A stretch of DNA of 64,000 nt from Aporhodopirellula aestuarii (GTDB lineage Bacteria > Planctomycetota > Planctomycetia > Pirellulales > Pirellulaceae): assembly GCF_023701485.1 (NCBI RefSeq), contig NZ_JAMQBK010000096.1, positions 1 through 64,000 on the forward strand, given 5' to 3'. The position numbers were made by a program, and so were the translations under genes. Below, one piece after another: positions 9,873 to 17,679 of the stretch (the stretch's first letter is position 1; every line of letters begins with the position of its first letter). Under the pieces are notes generated by a model. It searched no databases and was not told the DNA's origin. It saw nothing but the letters and a program-made list of their open reading frames with translations.

Positions 9873-10040
9873 GCGGACGCTTGTTACAGGATTTGGATGG
9901 TGGACTTTCCCGAAACAGCAGGAAAACCGCCTTTTCATCCGCCGACAATTCCATGCTGGCTGTAACAACCTGCCGTCCGTCGATCAGGTTCTCGTAACAG
10001 CAGTGTCCCTGGAAGTCGTCCGCGAGCAGCCGTGCTGTTC
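9873..10040. repeat. Dispersed TGTTACAG-bounded repeat, copy A
   Basis: This stretch is closely similar to 17272-17447 over about 165 bp. Shared blocks include CGGACGCTTGTTACAGGA, AAACCGCC, CTGTAACAACYTGCCG and CGTAACAGCA. It contains TGTTACAG (9882-9889), the inverted CTGTAACA (9960-9967) and GTAACAG near 9994. The copies are not both open in any frame, so this is a non-coding interspersed repeat rather than a gene. Confidence 0.75.
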
Positions 10041-10071
10041 GCTTGCTCCTCAACCGAGGTCAAAAAGATTG

Positions 10072-10160
10072 GTGTGCATTTAGCGAAGATGAGTGTTCCA
10101 AAAGATTGAACTGAAACGTAACGAGGAGATTGGGAACACTCATCCGCGCTGATCGCACAC
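10072..10160. repeat. Hairpin/MITE-like inverted-repeat element, copy 1
   Basis: The left arm at 10072-10099 (GTGTGCATTTAGCG then AAGATGAGTGTTCC) pairs with the right arm at 10132-10160 (GGGAACACTCATCC then GCGCTGATCGCACAC). This gives an imperfect stem of about 28 bp with a loop of about 32 bases. A second element of the same design lies at 12152-12249 on the other side of the exported hydrolase gene. No transposase is linked. Confidence 0.75.
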
Positions 10161-10217
10161 TAATGAAGAAAAGAGATTGAAACGCTTGGGAAGGAGGAAA
10201 ACGAATTAGGACCGTTT

Positions 10218-10237
10218 GACGGACGTCCGAGTCCGTC
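10218..10237 (-). terminator. Hairpin downstream of the exported CHAP-like gene
   Basis: A perfect seven-base stem (GACGGAC at 10218-10224, GTCCGTC at 10231-10237) with a six-base loop lies 30 bp beyond the stop of the minus-strand gene. No long T-run follows, so intrinsic termination is only likely. Confidence 0.4.
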
Positions 10238-10266
10238 GAAAGTTGCGTCAGTCTGATGTGCGTGCT

Positions 10267-11880
10267 CTACGCTCGAACGACCAGGAAGCGGGTGGGCCAG
10301 GCGGCGAAGACGCCGCCGGTGGCTCCTGGACGAATCGTGCGGGTGCGATACTCGAAGTTGGCGCCGGGGTTACTTTGTGGGTTGGGCACGTAGGACGATT
10401 CGGAGATCTCGATCGAGCCATTGGCGTTGACGCGCTCGACGAAAGCAACGTGGCCGTACCCGCCGACATCCCACTGGGCAACCGCACCGACTTGCGGCGT
10501 GGAGGTCGCTTGGAAGATTGACGTTCTGGCTTCCCAGACGTTTGCGTTGCCGGTCAACCCGTTGAGGCGGCTGGCGTTGATGCCGGTGACGTTAGCGGTT
10601 TGGCGAATGCGGCCTTCGACGTACCAAGTGCAGTTGCCTGCGGAAGTTCCCAAGTAGGTTGCACCGAAACGAGCGGGGGCGTAGCCACGATTTCGGAAAC
10701 CATTGTCCGTAGTGTAAGCACCACCCCACCAGTTCACTGGGATTGCCAGCGTGGATTGTGCGACGGCGGCTGGCGTGACGGTCGACGTCAATTCGGAGTT
10801 GGTGATCCCGGCGGCGTTGACGCTCTGGATGACGAAGTGGTGGCGGGCGTTGGCCGCGAGTCCGGTTGCGGTGTAGCTTGTTGTGTTCGCGCCGAGTGTG
10901 TCGAGTTTCTGCCAGCCATTGTTCCAGTACCAAACGCGGTATTCGGTCTCATTGGCTGCATCGTTCCAGTTCAGGCGGACTGCATTGCTGGCGGTTGCCG
11001 TTGCTTGGACAGCGACCTTCGATGGTGGCGTCGAGACGACGGCGTCAGCTTGCAGCCGCAGCGAGTAGTTCGTCGAGCCTTGGTAGGCGGTGACACGTAC
11101 GAAGTAGGTACCCGCAGCAAGTTGACGACTCATCGACTCGTTGTTCGATCCCCAATTTCCGCTGCTGGCGATTGTGGTGCCAGAGCCGTTGAGTAATTGC
11201 ATGTCCGCGTCATTCGTCATGCCGGTCATCGTGATCGCGACGTCACTGGTTTGGGCAAGCGTGAAGCGAACGTAATCGTCCCTGTCGCCACTGGTGCTGA
11301 CAAAGTCGTTCAAAGTCACGGCACCGCGAAGTGTGCCGATGTTTCGGGCGGCGGCCAGCGAATTACCAGCGTGATCGGGGGCGACAGCAGCGATTGCTTC
11401 GATGGCGAGGTCGAGCGTGTAGTTGCTGCTGGCAGCGCCGTAGGGGTAGGCTCGCACGAAGTAGGTGCCAGCATCCAACGTGCGGCTGATTGATTCGTTC
11501 CTTGCGCCACCGTTGGTGGACCATGCCAGTCGGGAACGGTTGGCGTTGTAGAGTTCCAGGTCAATGTCAGCGCCGAGGCCGGACATGGCGGCATCAACCG
11601 TCGATCGCCGGGTGAGCGTGAACTTGTAGAAGTCGTTGGTATCCCGAGGTCCAACGTATTCCTGGATCGTCCGATCACGGTCGGTGCCGATATCGTTGGC
11701 TTGGTTGAAGGTGTTGCCGCCCAAGTCGCCAGCCATGAGTTGGCGTCGTTCGAGGGTCTCCAAGCTCAAGCTCGCTCGATTGTCCTCGCGTTGTTGCGAT
11801 CGAGGCGATTCGTTTTGAAATAGCAAGCGATAAATCAAGGCGAAGATGGTTTGGAAGAATGGTACTACGTGTGAGAACAT
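10267..11880 (-). CDS. Exported PPC-FN3-CHAP protein, probable peptidoglycan hydrolase
   Basis: This encodes 537 residues from ATG 11880 (MFSHVVPFFQTIFALIYRLL), which gives a hydrophobic start; the longer frame upstream crosses a repeat-rich region. A planctomycete LEPR-XLL-like motif (LETLERRQLMAGD) follows at about residue 45. Two beta-rich bacterial pre-peptidase C-terminal (PPC) domains follow (about 55-155 and 165-275, each with a TYFVRA or TYFVRV turn). Next is a fibronectin type III domain (about 285-375), then a C-terminal CHAP-like amidase domain with Cys in GNCTWYV and His in GHVAFVE. It is probably an extracellular enzyme that cleaves peptide cross-links. It is a structural counterpart of 17680-19281. 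Confidence 0.8.
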   Translation of the reverse strand: MFSHVVPFFQTIFALIYRLLFQNESPRSQQREDNRASLSLETLERRQLMAGDLGGNTFNQANDIGTDRDRTIQEYVGPRDTNDFYKFTLTRRSTVDAAMSGLGADIDLELYNANRSRLAWSTNGGARNESISRTLDAGTYFVRAYPYGAASSNYTLDLAIEAIAAVAPDHAGNSLAAARNIGTLRGAVTLNDFVSTSGDRDDYVRFTLAQTSDVAITMTGMTNDADMQLLNGSGTTIASSGNWGSNNESMSRQLAAGTYFVRVTAYQGSTNYSLRLQADAVVSTPPSKVAVQATATASNAVRLNWNDAANETEYRVWYWNNGWQKLDTLGANTTSYTATGLAANARHHFVIQSVNAAGITNSELTSTVTPAAVAQSTLAIPVNWWGGAYTTDNGFRNRGYAPARFGATYLGTSAGNCTWYVEGRIRQTANVTGINASRLNGLTGNANVWEARTSIFQATSTPQVGAVAQWDVGGYGHVAFVERVNANGSIEISESSYVPNPQSNPGANFEYRTRTIRPGATGGVFAAWPTRFLVVRA

Positions 11881-12151
11881 GGGCGTCAGCTCCGAAAAGG
11901 TGGTTTCGATGCCACGGCGAACATCACCGCAGCTAGTAGCACACCTGTTCCAAAGACCCCTGTTACAGCTTTTTCGCGTCGAACATCGGTGAAAATGCAG
12001 GTTTTCGACGTCGCATTTTTGATTGAAACGGTAACAAGTCTCCAATTCCCCGCTGGTTTTGCGACACAACACATTGCGAGCCGTTCGACTATCAACCATT
12101 CCAGTGCTCTGACCTTCATCACCTGCTCCTGAATCGAGTTCGATAAAATCA

Positions 12152-12249
12152 GTGTTCGATTAGCGACGATGAGTGTTCCAAAGTTTTCAGTTGAGAGGAC
12201 TACGTGCGAGGTGAAGGAAATGGGGAACACTGATCTTCACTAATCGAAC
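12152..12249. repeat. Hairpin/MITE-like inverted-repeat element, copy 2
   Basis: The left arm at about 12153-12179 (TTCGATTAGCGACGATGAGTGTTCC as two parts, TTCGATTAGCGAC and GATGAGTGTTCC) pairs with the right arm at 12224-12249 (GGAACACTGATC then TTCACTAATCGAAC). It shares the inner stem and TTAGCGAMGATGAGTGTTCC with copy 1. The outermost bases differ but remain paired in both (GTGTGC/GCACAC against GTTCGA/TCGAAC). It lies just upstream of the exported hydrolase gene and of the plus-strand operon starting at 12448. Confidence 0.75.
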
Positions 12250-12447
12250 TCTAATAAAGACGATCGTCTGAAAAGCTTTGCGGGTCGCTTGCTGGCAGTG
12301 GGCGAGCGAGCGACAGCAGGGGCTGGTAAACTGAGGCTTCTACTTTGAGAGCAGCTTCACTTGGCCCGAAAGATGCAGTGCGTTCTCGGCGGGGTTCTCT
12401 TTGGGGATCACCCCGTTTTTTCCAGATATCACCGAAAGGTCTTGCCT

Positions 12448-13860
12448 GTGCAGGCGAATCAGAACATTGTCGCCTACCTTGGTCCAGCAGGAACGCACAC
12501 GCATGTCGCGGCGATGGATATCTTTGGTCCGGTCGACTTTGGTGGGTTTCAGTATCGGAACGTGACGACTTTGAGCGATATTCTTGAGGCTGTCGCCAGC
12601 GGCGAAGCAGGTTGGGGCGTCGCGCCCTACTTCAATACGACCAGCGGTACTGTCGAGGCGACGTTCCCGGCGGTCGTCGATGATGTGGCACGCTCTCATT
12701 TCGCTGAGCTGGAGGTTTGTTTGAGCGTGCCGGTGCGCATCGCTCACGATCTGCTGGGGAACTGCGCTGGGGCACCCGAGCTGATCCTGTCAAAACCGGA
12801 AGCGTACGCGCAGTGCAAGAAGACGTTGCTCCGTGAATTCCCAAATCACCGGTTTGAAAAGGCTGACAGTACGGCTCAAGCGGCGGCGCGTGCTGAAAAG
12901 GAACGAGGCCCGACGGCAGCCTTGGCGTCGAAGCAACTGCTCCCGTTTCATCGTAAGCTGCAACTGACTCAAGAAGCTTGCCAGGATGTGAAGGTCAACG
13001 TCACTCGATTCATGGTCGTGCGTCGCAAGGACTCAGCCCAAACTCTTGTCGACGAAGCATCAGGTGGTCTGAAGCGGCGAACTTGGATTTTGATCAACAA
13101 CAGTGACACGCGATCCAACCTTGCCAAGTTGCTTGCCGCTGCGGAACGTTGGGGACTGGGCACTTCGGCGATCAGTGGCAAAGTCACCGATCCCGAATCG
13201 GGTGAGATGCGTTTGTTGGTGGAACTGGACAGTGGGATCAACACATGGAAGACCAAACACTTTCTTTCGGAGGTTGCCTACCTCGGCCCGATCGTGATCG
13301 GATCGCCACACGTCTTGGAACGCCCTTGCCCGATGGGCGCTCGCAAGTGGGCGGAAGCTCATGCCATCGAACATGATTCGACGGGGCGATTGGATCTTTT
13401 CAATCGACTCGACCCAATCGTTCGACAGGGGCTAGTTGGGGTGCAGCGGCAGCGACTCTTCGAGCATCCTGAAGTGAAGACGATGGAAAGCGTTTGGCAA
13501 TACCTGGGGGTCGAGCCTGATCGGATGCTGAATACACAGTGCTATGTCGACCGAGAGGGTGGTCAATTCTTGTTCTGTGTGGTCCGTGGGGATCAGCGAG
13601 TTGGTTTTGGAAAGGTTAAGGCATTGTTTGGAAAGCAATGGCAACGCGCGGAAGAGTTGGATCTACAGAACGCGGGTCAGCGGGTCGGTGCGATCTCGCC
13701 GCTGACGGTGCCAGCGGGTGCAAAGGTGGTGTTCGATCAACTCGTTCCGAAGGGCTGCTATTTGTTCCTGGGCAGTGGCGACGAAACGATCAGTGTGTCC
13801 ATCCATGCGGACGAGCCAATCTTTGCAAACGCAGATCGCTGTGACATCCATGCCCAGTAG
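12448..13860 (+). CDS. Prephenate dehydratase-like - ACT - YbaK-like fusion protein
   Basis: This encodes 470 residues from GTG 12448, chosen because AAAGG lies 8 bp upstream and the protein then starts just before the family signature YLGPAGTHTH. Residues 1-190 form a prephenate dehydratase-like domain ending in the catalytic NVTRF motif (about 183). The usual PIEN-SSG loop reads PYFNTTSG, and SHP reads SKP. Residues about 208-285 form an ACT regulatory domain. Residues about 315-470 resemble YbaK/ProX aminoacyl-tRNA deacylases. I know no standard protein with this order. It could make a phenylpyruvate-like product or a modified prephenate, and its real substrate is open. Confidence 0.75.
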   Translation: MQANQNIVAYLGPAGTHTHVAAMDIFGPVDFGGFQYRNVTTLSDILEAVASGEAGWGVAPYFNTTSGTVEATFPAVVDDVARSHFAELEVCLSVPVRIAHDLLGNCAGAPELILSKPEAYAQCKKTLLREFPNHRFEKADSTAQAAARAEKERGPTAALASKQLLPFHRKLQLTQEACQDVKVNVTRFMVVRRKDSAQTLVDEASGGLKRRTWILINNSDTRSNLAKLLAAAERWGLGTSAISGKVTDPESGEMRLLVELDSGINTWKTKHFLSEVAYLGPIVIGSPHVLERPCPMGARKWAEAHAIEHDSTGRLDLFNRLDPIVRQGLVGVQRQRLFEHPEVKTMESVWQYLGVEPDRMLNTQCYVDREGGQFLFCVVRGDQRVGFGKVKALFGKQWQRAEELDLQNAGQRVGAISPLTVPAGAKVVFDQLVPKGCYLFLGSGDETISVSIHADEPIFANADRCDIHAQ

Positions 13861-13887
13861 CAACCTTGAGGGATCAACGAGAACCGA

Positions 13888-14424
13888 ATGCGAGTGTTGA
13901 CGAGCCAAAGCGAAGTGATCCTGCGAGTCTTGCAGAGCTGCACGAGTACACTGCCTGATGTGAAGACTCGTCCGTGGGGTTCCACTGCACTGGTCGACGA
14001 GGTCGAGACGTTGATTGTGGTCGGCTACGGTGCCGATATGATTGCATCGCAGATGCTGGCCAGGCGAAAGCGAGCCTATCATGCCGCAATGAACTGTGGA
14101 TTGCTCGATTTGTTGTTTGCTGACGTGACCAAGTCGCCAGTATTTAAGGATGCTTCGTTTCACGCGGCCTGCGGCTTATTGCATGATTTGAAGAATGGTT
14201 GTGACGTGACGAAGGAAAGTGTCAAGCAGGTATTGCGTGATGTTATCGAGCCTTCGATCACGCTAGGATTCTTGAAATCGGATAATTCAGATGTTATCGC
14301 GATTCGTCCGTACACCCGTCGGCCCGTGATGGATCAGCAGAGCACACAAAAGGTAATTGGTTTGTACGGAGCAATTTGGGGAGCGATGGCCTTCGGGAAA
14401 TCAGAGGTGGGCGACCATGAATAA
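13888..14424 (+). CDS. Hypothetical protein in the dehydratase-fusion operon
   Basis: This encodes 178 residues with no recognised domain. It is predicted to be mixed alpha/beta, with a strand and turn at LIVVGYGADM followed by helices, and no signal peptide. It starts 27 bp after the fusion gene and overlaps the receiver-methyltransferase gene by 8 bp, so it is part of the same operon. A role in the same pathway or complex is inferred from this packing only. Confidence 0.65.
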   Translation: MRVLTSQSEVILRVLQSCTSTLPDVKTRPWGSTALVDEVETLIVVGYGADMIASQMLARRKRAYHAAMNCGLLDLLFADVTKSPVFKDASFHAACGLLHDLKNGCDVTKESVKQVLRDVIEPSITLGFLKSDNSDVIAIRPYTRRPVMDQQSTQKVIGLYGAIWGAMAFGKSEVGDHE

Positions 14425-15970
14425 AAAAATTCGCATTGCATTCGTTGACGACAATGCCGAGCAACAACTTCGCCTGATTCTTGGGGAACGAGGGTATCCG
14501 AATCGGACCTTTCGAGATGAAAGCGGTCGCGAATTTGAGCTGGTTGCCTATTCTCATCCAGATGTTTTTCTTGAGGCGATGACGCTTGGAGAACTGAATT
14601 GCAAGGCGGCACTGTTGGATATCGACTTTTCGGCAGTCGTCGACAAACAGCTTCGCATGGTCGACGGTGGAACTCTCCGTAAAGAGAAGTGGGGAATCGA
14701 AGTTTTACACACGGTCAAGCGGATCGACCCTGATTTCCCAGTCGTGATGTTGACGTCGCTGGATGGTTTGGGGCTTGCCTTTGACTCCGGAAAACTTGGT
14801 GCCGACGGTTACATTAACAAGTCGGAGGTGACGTACGATTCTGAGCGATTCTTCAGAGAGCTTGCCGACGAGACAAAAGCGGTAAAATCAAGTTGGAAGG
14901 ATCTCGACGAGTCCGAGACTGCTGAGCTTGAGGCATCGTATCGTTCCGAATGTTCAAAGCTCGCCAGGATCGTCATGCACGCGATTGGGGCGTGCAACTT
15001 GCGAAGTATCTACAGCCACGAGCATCTTGCAACGGCTGATGAGTTTGCCAGCGAATACGACGAAGCGGAAAGGAAGAAGGTCGCTACGGTTGCGTACTAC
15101 CAATACGAGACCGATCGGATCGCCGAGCTGATCCAACGGATGCTCGATGGCGTGTCTTCGGATCAACGACTGCGCATCCTTGATGTTGGATGTGGCACCG
15201 GACGGATCGAGGAGGCTCTTTGTGAATCCGATCTTAGTGAACGGATCGACTTGGTTGCGGTCGACTTTTCGGGGGCGATGATTCGCTCTGCCCATGCCAA
15301 GCTGAAGCAGCGATCGCAGACTTGCGACGTGCATTTGGGGATGCTCGGGGCTTCCACAACCGGAAAGCTCAACGTCAGCCTGTTTCGTGCGACGGCGGAA
15401 CGACTGGGGTTTCTCGGGGAAGGCGATGCAATGTCGTTCGACTTGGTTGTCTTGGGTTTTGGTTTCCTGAGTTACGTCAACTATCGCGAGGTGTTGAAAT
15501 CCAACACGGGCGATGAAGGTCCGGGTGGTGTCTTCGATCTACTTCGTCCCGGTGGCAAACTTGTTTTCTCGGTCTACAACGAAGCCTCGGCAGTTTACGA
15601 TCGAATCGCACGAACCCATACGGCTAATGACGAGATGCCGGTGGCTGCGGTGATGGACCCCGCGACGGGGTTCCTGCAAGTGGATTTGACTCGAAACTTT
15701 GCTTGTGATCCGTTCACGGTCGATCGAATCACACGATTTGTTCGACAAGGTGGACTAACGATCGACCCCGAAGATGTGGAGACGTTCCCCACGCTGCATC
15801 TGATGGTCAATCAATCTGAGTGTGCTGACCTGCCAACGCACCCAATTTTCGCTCCTGGTCGCTGGGACCAGTCGCTGTACGAATTGGATCGCCGGTTGTC
15901 CAAGGTGATGCCGAATCGAGGGCACTACATCGTGGGCGTTGCGAGCCGACCGAAAGGAGAGTCGAAGTGA
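14417..15970 (+). CDS. Response-regulator receiver fused to SAM methyltransferase
   Basis: This encodes 517 residues from ATG 14417 (MNKKIRIAFVDDN). Residues about 5-140 form a receiver domain with the acidic pair Asp11-Asp12, the phosphoacceptor region LLDID (Asp68 or Asp70), a switch residue in MLTS, and a Lys in YINKSE. Residues about 235-510 form a class I methyltransferase with the SAM-binding motif ILDVGCGTG (about 254-262) and a later LRPGGKLVFSVYN strand typical of small-molecule methyltransferases. Phosphorylation could therefore control methylation. The only kinase-like gene in the window is at 2965-4710. The stop overlaps the next start by 4 bp. Confidence 0.82.
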   Translation: MNKKIRIAFVDDNAEQQLRLILGERGYPNRTFRDESGREFELVAYSHPDVFLEAMTLGELNCKAALLDIDFSAVVDKQLRMVDGGTLRKEKWGIEVLHTVKRIDPDFPVVMLTSLDGLGLAFDSGKLGADGYINKSEVTYDSERFFRELADETKAVKSSWKDLDESETAELEASYRSECSKLARIVMHAIGACNLRSIYSHEHLATADEFASEYDEAERKKVATVAYYQYETDRIAELIQRMLDGVSSDQRLRILDVGCGTGRIEEALCESDLSERIDLVAVDFSGAMIRSAHAKLKQRSQTCDVHLGMLGASTTGKLNVSLFRATAERLGFLGEGDAMSFDLVVLGFGFLSYVNYREVLKSNTGDEGPGGVFDLLRPGGKLVFSVYNEASAVYDRIARTHTANDEMPVAAVMDPATGFLQVDLTRNFACDPFTVDRITRFVRQGGLTIDPEDVETFPTLHLMVNQSECADLPTHPIFAPGRWDQSLYELDRRLSKVMPNRGHYIVGVASRPKGESK

Positions 15971-16671
15971 CGATTACCGGAAAGCATGTGTTGATCACGG
16001 GTGGCAGTAGCGGGATTGGGCTGGAACTAGCAGAACAATTACTAGTCTTGGAAAACAGTGTCGAGATTCTCGATATCCAAGCTCCAATGGAGAGTCTACC
16101 ACAAGCAATTTTTCATCAAGCAGATTTGTCGTGCGGTGAGAGTATTGCTCAAGCGATCGGCGCAATCAGCGAACCACTGGATATCATCATCAACAACGCG
16201 GGCGTGCTGGTGCGGGGCGGCATTTTGGACAACTCGGAGGATGAGTTTGATCGCTCGTTCAATGTCAATTTGAAAGGAGCGTGGCTCATACTGAAACATG
16301 TGGTCGAAATGAAGAAACTTGTTTCAAACCCGACCATTTTGCAAATGTGTTCCACCGTCGGTCTTGAACCGGCACCGCACCTTCGGGTCTACAGCCTGAC
16401 GAAACAGACGATCCACCGTTTCGTTCAAGCATTGCGAGCTGACTTCCCAGAGTGGACGGTGAAAGCGGCGTATCCAGGTGCCGTGAAGACGCCTATGACC
16501 ACGGTGGGAATGTCTGACGAAGAATACGACAAGTTGATTCTGGAGCGTTGGGGCGTGAATTTCACGGCGGCTGAAACGGCCACTGCCATCCTTTCGCTGC
16601 TCGCCGCACCTGAAAACGACTTGGTTTACGATCCGCGAGCAAGAGGATACTCGCTAACAAATCTTGGATGA
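15967..16671 (+). CDS. Short-chain dehydrogenase/reductase (SDR)
   Basis: This encodes 234 residues from GTG 15967, overlapping the methyltransferase stop by 4 bp (GTGA). It is a classical SDR with the NAD(P)-binding TGGSSGIG near the N-terminus, NNAGV near residue 78, an active-site Ser in the MCSTVG strand and the catalytic Tyr-x-x-x-Lys in YSLTK. It oxidises an alcohol or reduces a ketone, with the substrate unknown. As the last gene of the operon with a prephenate dehydratase-like enzyme and a methyltransferase, it suggests a short small-molecule pathway. Confidence 0.88.
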   Translation: MTITGKHVLITGGSSGIGLELAEQLLVLENSVEILDIQAPMESLPQAIFHQADLSCGESIAQAIGAISEPLDIIINNAGVLVRGGILDNSEDEFDRSFNVNLKGAWLILKHVVEMKKLVSNPTILQMCSTVGLEPAPHLRVYSLTKQTIHRFVQALRADFPEWTVKAAYPGAVKTPMTTVGMSDEEYDKLILERWGVNFTAAETATAILSLLAAPENDLVYDPRARGYSLTNLG

Positions 16672-16687
16672 ATCGATGTTGCAAAAT

Positions 16688-17197
16688 TTAGATCGAGAGT
16701 CCGAGTCGTTTGGCAATCACCAGGTAGCGTTTCCGGGCCAGTGGGTTGTGTTCCACAAGCCAGTTGAGTGTTTCCTGGTCTTGCTTGGTGGTGGTTGCCC
16801 CCAGTTCAATAAGTAGTTCAAGGGCCTGTTGAGATACTTCGGCTGTTACGGCGGCAAATAGCAATAGCGAGCAATCTCCAACTCGCAGATTCGGGTCTGC
16901 GCCTAGAGTTAGCAAGGTCTCGCTGACACGCCTGTAATCGTCACCGAAAAGGATCAGTTCAGCGGCGATGGAGAGTGGTGGATCACGCCGGGACTGTGGT
17001 TCTGGGTTCGGCGATACTCCGAGTTGAACGAGTTCAGTGCATTCATCGCAAAGTTGCGTCAAAGGCACCTGATCTCCACACGCGCCTTCCAAAAGGTCGC
17101 TGAGAAGGTCCGTACCGTACGACAAAATCAGTTGGGGATGTTGACGAACCGCTTTTGTGGCCGACTCGAATTCGACTATGTATTGTGATGGCTGCAT
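16688..17197 (-). CDS. Ankyrin-repeat-like protein
   Basis: This encodes 169 residues, convergent with the SDR gene and separated from it by 16 bp. The sequence has ankyrin-like units: LVQLGVSPNP, LLTLGADPNL and LIELGATTTK recur at about 40-50 residue intervals, each preceded by a helix pair. Such proteins bind other proteins. No signal peptide is visible, so it is probably cytoplasmic. Partners are unknown. Confidence 0.7.
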   Translation of the reverse strand: MQPSQYIVEFESATKAVRQHPQLILSYGTDLLSDLLEGACGDQVPLTQLCDECTELVQLGVSPNPEPQSRRDPPLSIAAELILFGDDYRRVSETLLTLGADPNLRVGDCSLLLFAAVTAEVSQQALELLIELGATTTKQDQETLNWLVEHNPLARKRYLVIAKRLGLSI

Positions 17198-17271
17198 CTT
17201 CGTTTTGTCCTGAAGGCGGCGGTGAAATGGTGCACGGTGGTAGATGCCGGTGTCTACCTATTTGCCTATTT
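17198..17271. other. Short gap with a small hairpin upstream of the ankyrin-like gene
   Basis: GGTAGA and TCTACC at about 17240-17258 can form a six-base stem. This could be the leader or promoter area of the minus-strand ankyrin-like gene. I see nothing else. Confidence 0.25.
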
Positions 17272-17447
17272 CACGGACGCTTGTTACAGGAGATTGGATC
17301 GTGGATTTGTGCAAGACAGCAGAAAAACCGCCCCTGCATCCACCGACTATTTCTCTCGGTCTGTAACAACTTGCCGCCCGTCGAATTAATCGGCGTAACA
17401 GCACTGCCACAGGAAGATTCGCGTGAGCATGCGTCTTGATCGCGGGT
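17272..17447. repeat. Dispersed TGTTACAG-bounded repeat, copy B
   Basis: This is closely similar to 9873-10040. It carries TGTTACAG at 17282-17289, CTGTAACA at 17361-17368 and a third GTAACAG near 17394, at nearly the same spacing as copy A. The minus-strand reading frame open in copy A is interrupted here, so selection is not on a protein. Confidence 0.75.
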
Positions 17448-17502
17448 AGTTTCCGGGCAGCTCCCTTAGTTGCTACGACAACGGAGCCATGAATTAGGCG
17501 GT

Positions 17503-17610
17503 TGTTACAGGCTCTCCGCGAAACCCCGTTTTTCGCGAGCGGTTCTCAGCCATTCTTTTTCAGTGTTTCAATGCCCCAAAGCCTTCTCCAGTCTTGAAGT
17601 TCCTGTAACA
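17503..17610. repeat. Inverted TGTTACAG pair, element C
   Basis: TGTTACAGG at 17503 and CCTGTAACA at 17602-17610 face each other about 100 bp apart, each next to a GCGGTT-type flank. The interior does not match copies A and B closely, so the bounded ends seem to be the conserved part. It lies just upstream of the exported protein gene at 17680. Confidence 0.55.
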
Positions 17611-17679
17611 GGCGGTTTTGTAGTGCCAGGGTGGGTAGTCGTCCACGTCGGGCGGCACTAACCAACCCTGGAGACTTCC

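Noticed and set aside
9610-10053. A 147-codon minus-strand reading frame upstream of the Liv operon
   Set aside because: Its first third lies in a dispersed repeat whose second copy (17272-17447) has stops in the same frame, and the rest is low complexity.
12448-13020. BacA-type prephenate decarboxylase identity
   Set aside because: The protein keeps the NVTRF motif of dehydratases, so decarboxylase assignment is not supported despite the SDR neighbour.
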